DNA of 6,352 nt from RGIG1666 sp045595745 (GTDB lineage Bacteria; Bacillota; Clostridia; UBA1381; UBA9506), in NCBI GenBank assembly GCA_045595745.1, contig JAZOBB010000042.1, forward strand, positions 1 to 6,352. Reading direction: 5' to 3'. Of this stretch, positions 1-5,177 are shown piece after piece. Position 1 is the first letter of the stretch. Each line of letters opens with the position of its first letter. A program made the translations under genes and the position numbers. The notes beneath the pieces were generated by a model. The model saw only the letters and a program-made list of their open reading frames with translations, was not told the origin of the DNA and did no database searches.

Positions 1-368
1 GTATATTTACCTACATATGCGATAAAAATGCTTAGCATAACTAAAGCGGTTTTTAATTCTTTACTTACAGGAATAAACGGAATTAAATATAAAAGCATAA
101 AGAAAAATATGCTGATTGTATCGCTTGTAATTACGATTTTCTTAGTGCTTACATTTAATCTTACAACAAAAATTGATAATAATTGTATTACAAATGCCAT
201 TGTTACAAATGAAGAAATAATACCAATTAAAGAATCACTTATTCCAATATGCGTTAATAATTTCGCTAAAAAAGCATCTGTTACCAACAGCGAAACAAAA
301 TATTCCACCGTGCATTGTGCCATATACGATGCTCTAGAACGTTTATACTCCTGTGAATTAAAGTCCAT
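1..368 (-). CDS. MFS transporter, N-terminal part (runs off left edge)
   Basis: Reading the minus strand from the ATG at 368-366 gives 122 codons with no stop up to the window edge, so only the N-terminal part of the protein is present. The start is supported by AGGAGTG at 381-375, six bases upstream. After a short hydrophilic head (about residues 1-17, with YKRSR) come four hydrophobic segments at roughly 19-40, 46-69, 78-100 and 105-120, the spacing of the first half of a major facilitator superfamily carrier. The loop between segments 2 and 3 (RLNVSTKK) is basic but lacks the usual MFS GxxxDRxGRR motif, so this is a divergent subfamily. It diverges from a LacI-type regulator followed by two glycoside hydrolase-type genes, which suggests uptake of a sugar or oligosaccharide; the substrate is inferred only from context. 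The superfamily call rests on hydrophobicity pattern and general resemblance to clostridial MFS carriers. Confidence 0.72.
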   Translation of the reverse strand, partial: MDFNSQEYKRSRASYMAQCTVEYFVSLLVTDAFLAKLLTHIGISDSLIGIISSFVTMAFVIQLLSIFVVRLNVSTKKIVITSDTISIFFFMLLYLIPFIPVSKELKTALVMLSIFIAYVGKY

Positions 369-392
369 TAGTGTCACTCCTTTTCTATAATC

Positions 393-420
393 ATTATAAT
401 GCAATTTTTTATTATTTCAA
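393..420 (-). promoter_or_regulatory. Sigma-A-type promoter of the MFS gene
   Basis: On the minus strand, TTGAAA (420-415) and a perfect TATAAT (398-393) are separated by 16 bases. The predicted start of transcription near 386 leaves a leader of about 17 bases that just contains the AGGAGTG ribosome binding site. A plus-strand TATAAT overlaps at 395-400, because the sequence ATTATAAT reads as a -10 box on both strands, but it has a poorer partner. Confidence 0.6.
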
Positions 421-432
421 TATGTTTTTTTA

Positions 433-445
433 CGAAAATTTTTCG
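433..445. promoter_or_regulatory. Candidate operator, CGAAAA-T-TTTTCG inverted repeat
   Basis: A perfect 6-bp inverted repeat with one central base lies between the two divergent promoters, upstream of the -35 of the regulator gene and upstream of the transporter promoter. LacI-family operators are short palindromes in such positions, but they usually have a central CG, which this one lacks. The adjacent TTCGAA (442-447) does have a central CG and is an alternative core. The site is the best palindrome with G/C bases in the region; assignment to the regulator is inference. Confidence 0.25.
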
Positions 446-461
446 AATTTCTTTTTAAGCA

Positions 462-490
462 TTGCAATTAAAAATTTTATAGGCTATACT
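462..490 (+). promoter_or_regulatory. Sigma-A-type promoter of the LacI-type regulator operon
   Basis: TTGCAA (462-467) and TATACT (485-490) are separated by 17 bases, the optimal spacing. Transcription would start near 497, so the mRNA would begin almost at the ribosome binding site. The promoter probably drives the regulator and the two downstream enzyme genes. An 8-bp palindrome ATTGCAAT (461-468) overlaps the -35 box and is another place a repressor could sit. Confidence 0.55.
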
Positions 491-496
491 ATGTTT

Positions 497-504
497 GGGG
501 TGGG
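497..504 (+). promoter_or_regulatory. Ribosome binding site that decides the regulator start
   Basis: The run GGGGTGGG lies 6 bases before the ATG at 511 but directly abuts the ATG at 505. Normal Shine-Dalgarno spacing therefore favours 511, which also gives the usual short LacI-family N-terminus (M-I-T-L-S-K-I-A). The G-rich site is unlike the AGGAGG-type sites of the other genes here. Confidence 0.5.
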
Positions 505-510
505 ATGGCT

Positions 511-1476
511 ATGATTACTTTATCGAAAATTGCTAAGCTTGCTCACGTATCTGTTTCTACTGTTTCTAAAGCCTTTTCAGGCAGTAGTGAAGTAAACGAA
601 AAAACACGTGAGCTTATATTTGAAATTGCAAAACAAGAAAATTGTTTTAAAAAATATTATAACGTAAAATATCCTAAATATGTTATTGCTGTTATTTGCC
701 CGGAATTCAGAAGCAGATATTATACAACATATCTTTCGTTGTTGCACGAAGAGCTTTCTAAATATAATTGCGAAATATCAGTTGCCGCAACAGAATTTTC
801 AAAGGAAAAAGAAGAAGATTTGCTTGAATATTACACCAAGCATTCAACCGTCGATGGCATAATAATTGTTAATCCTAAAACTAAACTTAATATAGATGTC
901 GACATTCCAATTGCTGCAATTGGCTACTCAAATAACGAAAACGAAATTATTAGTATTAATGGCGATTTTAATGAAACAATTTCAGAAGCAATAGCGTACT
1001 TTAAAGAAAACGGAGTAAAAGATATAGGTTTTATAGGAGAAAAACTTACAACAGGCAAATTTAACTGTTTTAAAAATGCTATGGCGGCACATGGAATTAA
1101 AATTAATGAAGATTTTATTGTAATTTCTGACGAACGCTTTGAAGAGGGCGGATATTTAGCAATGGAAGAATTATTTAAACGGAGTGCTGTTCCACGAGCA
1201 ATTATTTGCTCTTATGATAATTTAGCCTTTGGAGCGATGGTCTCAATTTTTGAACATGGTCTTAAAGTTCCTGATGATATAGCAGTTTTAGGTATGGATG
1301 ATGTTCGAGAAGCGAAATATATGAATCCGCCGCTTTCGTCAATAAATCTTGGAATAGGTATAGCTTGTGAAATGGCTGCAAAAGAGATAATAAATAAAAT
1401 AACTGACAAACCTGTAAATTATGAAAATTTTATTCAATATAAACTTAATTTAAGAAAATCAACTGAATTAAAATAA
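511..1476 (+). CDS. LacI-family transcriptional regulator
   Basis: A 321-residue sugar-responsive DNA-binding regulator of the LacI/GalR family, close to the usual 330-340. The N-terminal helix-turn-helix is at about residues 4-23 (ITLSKIAKLAHVSVSTVSKAF), matching the family pattern TIxDIAxxAGVSxxTVSRxL. The rest is the periplasmic-binding-protein-like sensor domain, ending with the family signature VPDDIAVLGMDD at about 253-264 and PPLSSI shortly after. The segment joining the two (about 42-58, QENCFKKYYNVKYPKY) is short and lacks the normal hinge-helix pattern PNxxARxL, including the leucine that inserts into the operator. I chose the ATG at 511 over 505 because of Shine-Dalgarno spacing. 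It lies 24 nt ahead of the beta-helix enzyme gene and opposite the transporter, so it most likely controls both transcription units in response to a sugar from the substrate and probably regulates itself. The effector is unknown. Confidence 0.9.
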   Translation: MITLSKIAKLAHVSVSTVSKAFSGSSEVNEKTRELIFEIAKQENCFKKYYNVKYPKYVIAVICPEFRSRYYTTYLSLLHEELSKYNCEISVAATEFSKEKEEDLLEYYTKHSTVDGIIIVNPKTKLNIDVDIPIAAIGYSNNENEIISINGDFNETISEAIAYFKENGVKDIGFIGEKLTTGKFNCFKNAMAAHGIKINEDFIVISDERFEEGGYLAMEELFKRSAVPRAIICSYDNLAFGAMVSIFEHGLKVPDDIAVLGMDDVREAKYMNPPLSSINLGIGIACEMAAKEIINKITDKPVNYENFIQYKLNLRKSTELK

Positions 1477-1500
1477 TAAACATAAAAGGTGATTTAATTT

Positions 1501-2685
1501 ATGAAGAACGAGCAAAAAGGCTGTGCCGCAACACCTTCTACAAAATCAGGCGGTATTTTTTACTTTGAAGACGATCATAGAGATAGGGCTGCCCGCTATA
1601 CCGTAAAATATGGTGTAGCATTTAAAAGAGGCGGTACAAAATATATCTCTGAGCTTATACAAAAAGGAATAGACGACGGCACAAGAACGGCTACAATTAC
1701 AGGTAACTGGGATGTTGAGTCACATATACGCATTCCGTCTGATTTTACATTGATATTTGATGGTTGTTATCTTAAAATGGCAGATACAACCTTTGACAAT
1801 ATGTTTGTAAATGAGCATTATAACACTGAAATCGGTCGTGCTATTTCAGGTACTGACAAAAACATAAAACTAATCGGCAAAAACGGTGCAATTATCGACG
1901 GGGGTACATATAACGGTCTTTCTGAATTCAACCATAGTAAAGAGGGCAGACCTTCAATTCGGTTAAATGTTTTAATATCTTTTAGCAACGTTGACGGATT
2001 TGAAGTTACCGGTCTTAAAATGCATAATTTCAGATGGTGGGCATCTTGCTATGTATATTGTCAAAATGGTCACATCCACGATATGGACTTTAAAGCTGAT
2101 GACACTTGTATAGACAAAGACGGCAACGTATATCACGGTCTTTCGCTTGACCTTTATTATGATATGCACGTAAAGCAGGCGGATGCCATTGATATAAGAA
2201 GAGGTTGTCACGATATTGTTATAGAGGATATACGCGGTTTTGCAGGCGATGACCTGGTGGCTCTTACTTGCTTAGATGGTAGCGATTTAAAAAATTATTC
2301 GGTAGAAGGTATGCCAGACGATTTATGCAATATAACTATTCGCAATATAAACGGTTGCGCCTTAGATGCTTGCGTACGTATTCTTTGCCAGGGTAATTCA
2401 ACTCTTCACGATGTTCTTATAGACGGTGTATGCGATATGTCTGATAAAATAAGTGGAATCAACGGCAGAGGACAGCATGCAATCAGATTAGGAGACAGCC
2501 ATATTTTATACGGTTCTCATTTAGGCGAGGGTGATAAATGTTATAACATAACCGTAAAAAATGTACGTTCAAGAGCTGTGTATGCCATGTATTTTGGTGG
2601 CAAACCAATCAAAAATTTAGTTTATGAAAATATTGAAACCTTTGACGATGGTGGATATATAGATAATCACTGGGAAACAAATTAA
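1501..2685 (+). CDS. Right-handed beta-helix protein, GH28-like (polygalacturonase-related)
   Basis: A 394-residue protein with no signal peptide, so probably cytoplasmic. From about residue 100 it shows the repeating short beta-strand pattern of the pectin-lyase fold (for example NIKLIGKNGAIIDGG, HDIVIEDIRGF, NITIRNINGC, NITVKNVRS). Two catalytic motifs of glycoside hydrolase family 28 can be aligned: QADAIDI (D228, D231), standing for NTDGIDI, and GDD (G249-D250-D251), with spacing like that of polygalacturonases. The GHG motif is not recognisable and the RIK motif has at best a weak equivalent (HAIRLGD), so this is a distant member or an enzyme of altered specificity. RBS AAGGTGAT (1486-1493) is 7 bases before the ATG. 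It sits 24 nt after the regulator and 44 nt before a GH39-type gene, probably in one operon. Likely role: hydrolysis of an imported uronic-acid-containing or related plant oligosaccharide. The fold is confident; the reaction is not. Confidence 0.7.
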   Translation: MKNEQKGCAATPSTKSGGIFYFEDDHRDRAARYTVKYGVAFKRGGTKYISELIQKGIDDGTRTATITGNWDVESHIRIPSDFTLIFDGCYLKMADTTFDNMFVNEHYNTEIGRAISGTDKNIKLIGKNGAIIDGGTYNGLSEFNHSKEGRPSIRLNVLISFSNVDGFEVTGLKMHNFRWWASCYVYCQNGHIHDMDFKADDTCIDKDGNVYHGLSLDLYYDMHVKQADAIDIRRGCHDIVIEDIRGFAGDDLVALTCLDGSDLKNYSVEGMPDDLCNITIRNINGCALDACVRILCQGNSTLHDVLIDGVCDMSDKISGINGRGQHAIRLGDSHILYGSHLGEGDKCYNITVKNVRSRAVYAMYFGGKPIKNLVYENIETFDDGGYIDNHWETN

Positions 2686-2729
2686 AAAGCTACACAAAAA
2701 TTTTATATATATTAAAATGAGGTGTTAAA

Positions 2730-4016
2730 ATGGAGACATTAAGTTTTAACTTAAGTAACAAATGTGGAACATTTAAAGCATTAAATGCCGTATGTGGCGC
2801 ACCGTGGCACAAAAGAGGAGTAGCAAATCCAAACAGAAGTAATTTAAGACATTACAAAGAAGCCAGAATTCCTTACTGCCGAAATCACGACCAGGGATTT
2901 TCGGTTCATTACGGCCACGACATCAGTAAAATATTCAGATATTTTGACGCTGATGCTTATGACCCGGAATCTTATGACTTTGCTTGTACTGACGATACGG
3001 TTTTAAAAACCTTAGAAGCAGGAACAGAAATGTTTTACAGACTGGGAGAATGTATTGAACACGAGGTTAAAAAGCATTTTACCGTTCCTCCAAAAGATTT
3101 TAAAAAGTGGGCAGTTATTTGCGAACATATAATAAGACACTATAACGAAGGCTGGGCAGATGGTTTTAAATTAAATATAAAATACTGGGAAATATGGAAC
3201 GAACCAGATTTAGGCAATATGACCTGGGGCGGAACAAAAGAACAGTTCTTTGAATTTTATATCACCGTTGCAAAACATTTAAGAGAGTGTTTCCCTGATA
3301 TAAAAATTGGTGGCCCGTCTTTAGCGTGGGACAGAGACTTCTTGCGTGAATTGTTAGACGAGGTAAAAAAAGCAAACGCACCTTTTGATTTCCTTACCTG
3401 GCATATCTATCCCACCGCACCTGAAAAAGTTATTGTATGGGCAGATGAATTCAAAGAACTTCTTGCCGAAAAAGGTTATGGAAATGCCGAAAGTATGTTA
3501 ACGGAATTCAACTTCAGAAGCGACGATAAAAGATATGACTATTGCCAGACAGCAAGATTAGGAATAAAAGGCGCAGCCTTTTTAATGGCTACAATGTCAT
3601 TGTGCCAAAAAGCTCCGTCTATTGATATGCTTTTTTACTATTCATTATTACCGAGCGCAAATTGGAACGGTGTTTTTGACTATTATACTTATGCACCGAA
3701 AAAGAGCTATTATCCACTTAAATGGTTTGGTATGTTCTATGATATGGATGCTTACATTCCTTGCGACAACGAGATAGAAAATATATATACGCTTTGTGGT
3801 GTCGATAAAGATAATAAAGCTCTTTGTGTTGTTACTTATTATTCTGAATATGACGGAAATCCTGAAAAGGAAATAAGTTTAGATTTCGGCAAAAAAGACA
3901 GCAAATACGAAATTTATCTTTTAGATGGCACCAAAGACGGCGAGCTCATAAAAACAACAGATGATTTATCTTTTGTAATTAAAGAAAACACCTGCATTTT
4001 AATTAAAGAAATTTAA
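2730..4016 (+). CDS. Glycoside hydrolase family 39-type enzyme (beta-xylosidase-like)
   Basis: A 428-residue clan GH-A (beta/alpha)8 hydrolase without a signal peptide, so it should act inside the cell on imported oligosaccharides. The acid/base glutamate is E158 in KYWEIWNEPDL, and the nucleophile is E259 in MLTEFNF; the ITEFN-type nucleophile context, the NEP motif and their positions resemble GH39 beta-xylosidases. Other supports are the TWHIYP segment between them and a small beta-rich C-terminal region (about 350-428) as in clan A enzymes with a C-terminal beta-sandwich. It is somewhat shorter than the roughly 500-residue bacterial GH39 beta-xylosidases. RBS GAGGTG (2719-2724) is 5 bases before the ATG. 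It follows the GH28-like gene by 44 nt and ends the operon ahead of a hairpin terminator. GH39 also contains enzymes acting on arabinose- and iduronate-containing glycans, so xylose specificity is a guess from the family and context. Confidence 0.8.
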   Translation: METLSFNLSNKCGTFKALNAVCGAPWHKRGVANPNRSNLRHYKEARIPYCRNHDQGFSVHYGHDISKIFRYFDADAYDPESYDFACTDDTVLKTLEAGTEMFYRLGECIEHEVKKHFTVPPKDFKKWAVICEHIIRHYNEGWADGFKLNIKYWEIWNEPDLGNMTWGGTKEQFFEFYITVAKHLRECFPDIKIGGPSLAWDRDFLRELLDEVKKANAPFDFLTWHIYPTAPEKVIVWADEFKELLAEKGYGNAESMLTEFNFRSDDKRYDYCQTARLGIKGAAFLMATMSLCQKAPSIDMLFYYSLLPSANWNGVFDYYTYAPKKSYYPLKWFGMFYDMDAYIPCDNEIENIYTLCGVDKDNKALCVVTYYSEYDGNPEKEISLDFGKKDSKYEIYLLDGTKDGELIKTTDDLSFVIKENTCILIKEI

Positions 4017-4021
4017 TATTA

Positions 4022-4052
4022 AACCCTCCGTTAAATAACGGAGGGTTATTTT
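4022..4052. terminator. Shared hairpin terminator between convergent operons
   Basis: The arms AACCCTCCGTTA (4022-4033) and TAACGGAGGGTT (4036-4047) are perfectly complementary; in RNA the loop is effectively AAAT. The plus-strand tail is TTATTTTA, a moderate U-tract suited to ending the sugar operon 6 bases after the GH39-type stop. On the minus strand the hairpin begins 3 bases after the stop codon of the 110-aa gene, so it can serve both operons, although the minus-strand U-tract is weak. Confidence 0.8.
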
Positions 4053-4383
4053 ATAAACCTGCCATAAATAAATATCCTAATGCTAAAATTAATAAAGTAT
4101 CATCGCAAGAATTCCATATTAATACCGCTATAATCCCTAAAAGTAACAGGTCATCGGCTTTTAAATTATTAAAATTTATTTTATTGTTTTTGTCATTTTT
4201 AAAAGGTTTAGGCTCTTTTTTGTTTTGTTGTATGTTCTGAATGTCCTTTTTGACTTCTGAATTATTATATGGTTTTTGCGGAATAACGACCTCTGGTCTG
4301 CGTATATACGGAGAATATGGCTTAGGCTCTCGCTTTATAGGCGCAGAAAAATTATTACTTGCGTTATAATATTTCATATTCAT
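4051..4383 (-). CDS. Small basic, proline-rich protein with C-terminal hydrophobic repeat
   Basis: A 110-residue protein I cannot assign. Residues 1-75 are hydrophilic, rich in Lys, Asn and Pro, probably disordered, with a twice-used EPKP(Y/F) motif (19-23 and 57-61). Residues 77-110 hold two consecutive 17-residue units that each begin with an Asp pair followed by leucines: DDLLLLGIIAVLIWNSC and DDTLLILALGYLFMAGL. These could form a membrane hairpin or two short membrane-associated helices. RBS GAGAGG (4396-4391) lies 7 bases before the first ATG, which favours it over the ATG two codons later. It is the last gene of a three-gene minus-strand operon, 29 nt after the 123-aa gene, and its stop codon almost touches the shared terminator. 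Similar short DDLLLL-type tails occur in small clostridial proteins as far as I recall, but I know no function. It could be a spore-associated or membrane-anchoring protein; that is a guess. Confidence 0.72.
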   Translation of the reverse strand: MNMKYYNASNNFSAPIKREPKPYSPYIRRPEVVIPQKPYNNSEVKKDIQNIQQNKKEPKPFKNDKNNKINFNNLKADDLLLLGIIAVLIWNSCDDTLLILALGYLFMAGL

Positions 4384-4412
4384 AAAAATGCCTCTCTTTC
4401 ATTTGCAGTTTA

Positions 4413-4784
4413 TTACAGCTTTAAATCCTTTAAAATGTCCATTCCTTTTGCCGCTTCAGCTAATTTTGTCAGCTTTAAAAGCTGTATTGCTCTGTCTATA
4501 TGCGGTTTTCGCTGACTGCTTAAAAACGGTTTTAAAGCCAATAAAAGATGCGTTCTGTCATCATCAGAACCGCCAAGCTGCGAAAATAATCCCTGCATTT
4601 TACTAAGCGCAGATAAATCAGGAATATTAAGCTGTAAATCATTATCAGTATTTGAATCAGGTGTATTATTTTCCTCATTATGCTCATTTGTCAAAGAATT
4701 TAAAACAGCATTTATTTTTTCTTGCGGATTGTCACCTAACATCCCCATAAGGGTGTTTATTAATTGACTATTATCCTCGGCCAT
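4413..4784 (-). CDS. Small helical protein of unknown function
   Basis: A 123-residue soluble-looking protein with no membrane segment or signal peptide, which I do not recognise by function. It has an N-terminal helical part (about 5-33, LINTLMGMLGDNPQEKINAVLNSL), an acidic Asn/Asp/Glu-rich linker (34-50), and a C-terminal helical module (about 54-110) with DDDRTHLLLALKPFLSSQR followed by HIDRAIQLLKLTKL. The C-terminal module, with its LLxALKPFLSxxR pattern and following basic amphipathic helix, looks like a conserved small clostridial domain rather than random coding. The strong ribosome binding site AAAAGGAGG (4800-4792) is 7 bases before the ATG, and the start is only 17 nt after the stop of the 82-aa gene. 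Its LMGMLGDNPQ segment resembles LLGELKSKPE at the C-terminus of the 82-aa neighbour, so the two may share a motif or a partner. Operon position suggests that the three small proteins work together. Confidence 0.78.
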   Translation of the reverse strand: MAEDNSQLINTLMGMLGDNPQEKINAVLNSLTNEHNEENNTPDSNTDNDLQLNIPDLSALSKMQGLFSQLGGSDDDRTHLLLALKPFLSSQRKPHIDRAIQLLKLTKLAEAAKGMDILKDLKL

Positions 4785-4801
4785 AATTAAGCCTCCTTTT
4801 A

Positions 4802-5050
4802 TTACAGTTTCTTCTTCAGCTCATTGAGCAATTCTGGCTTGCTTTTTAATTCGCCCAACAAAACGTTTAAATCAATATTGCCCATATTTAACTCCGATAG
4901 CTTTTGTTGAGCTTTTCCAATATCCAACTGTCCAAGCATAGAACTTAAATCTCCGCTTGAGTTTAGTTTTTCTTTAATTCCCTCTATTTTGGAACTATCT
5001 ATATTGCTTATAGCTTTTTGCAGTTTCTTTTCAATTTGCTTATCAAACAT
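4802..5050 (-). CDS. Small helical lysine/leucine-rich protein of unknown function
   Basis: An 82-residue protein, first gene of the minus-strand trio, with no recognisable family. The N-terminal 30 residues look like a charged amphipathic helix (FDKQIEKKLQKAI, IEGIKEKL). Two similar segments follow, DLSSMLGQL (34-42) and DLNVLLGEL (60-68), indicating an internal repeat of about 26 residues with the pattern DLxxxLGxL. The C-terminus is a basic helix ending in KKKL. No signal peptide or membrane segment is visible. The start is supported by GCGAGG (5064-5059), 8 bases upstream of the ATG. The promoter lies just above, divergent from the cysteine desulfurase-like gene. Coding is supported by this ribosome binding site, the tight downstream spacing to a second well-started gene, and a heptad-like leucine pattern. 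A coiled-coil or scaffolding role is possible but unproven. Confidence 0.72.
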   Translation of the reverse strand: MFDKQIEKKLQKAISNIDSSKIEGIKEKLNSSGDLSSMLGQLDIGKAQQKLSELNMGNIDLNVLLGELKSKPELLNELKKKL

Positions 5051-5082
5051 AAATTATGCCTCGCTTTCATAGTATCAATAAC

Positions 5083-5110
5083 ATTATATGCACGAACTGT
5101 AGTTAAATGA
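5083..5110 (-). promoter_or_regulatory. Promoter of the small-protein operon, possibly sporulation type
   Basis: On the minus strand CATATAAT (5090-5083) precedes the 82-aa gene by 32 bases. It contains a perfect vegetative TATAAT (5088-5083), but no good TTGACA lies 16-18 bases upstream. Instead TCATTTA (5110-5104) sits 13 bases upstream of CATATAAT, a layout resembling mother-cell sigma-E-type promoters (roughly TCATATT with a -10 of CATACAAT type). The -10 box is well supported; which sigma factor uses it is inference. Confidence 0.45.
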
Positions 5111-5114
5111 CACA

Positions 5115-5144
5115 TTAACAAATTTTTAGTTTTAATTATATACT
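5115..5144 (+). promoter_or_regulatory. Promoter of the cysteine desulfurase-like gene
   Basis: TTAACA (5115-5120), one mismatch from TTGACA, and TATACT (5139-5144) are separated by 18 bases. Transcription would begin near 5151, giving a leader of about 27 bases that contains the GGAGGT ribosome binding site (5167-5172). It is divergent from, and within about 5 bases of overlapping, the proposed upstream element of the small-protein operon. Confidence 0.5.
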
Positions 5145-5177
5145 GATATATGACTGTTTAAAGTTTGGAGGTCTAAA

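Noticed and set aside
28..390. A 120-codon plus-strand open frame at the left end
   Set aside because: It lies opposite the minus-strand MFS gene, lacks a ribosome binding site, and the minus strand gives a well-started, membrane-patterned protein.
396..415. ATAAT/ATTAT inverted repeat overlapping the MFS promoter, considered as an operator
   Set aside because: The arms are only 5 bp of pure A/T in an AT-rich region, so chance is the simplest explanation.
369..510. Search for a catabolite-responsive (cre) site in the divergent region
   Set aside because: I found no sequence fitting the TGnnAnCGnTnnCA type pattern.
680..862. Second plus-strand frame inside the regulator gene
   Set aside because: It is out of frame with a convincing LacI-family protein and has no ribosome binding site.
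1212..1409. Minus-strand open frame inside the LacI-type regulator gene
   Set aside because: It covers the conserved sensor-domain signature on the other strand and has no start signal.
1972..2211. Minus-strand open frame inside the GH28-like gene
   Set aside because: It is a shadow of a clear beta-helix coding sequence, with no supporting start signal.
4276..4606. Plus-strand open frames across the small-protein operon
   Set aside because: They overlap each other, have no ribosome binding sites, and the minus-strand frames form an operon with properly spaced starts.
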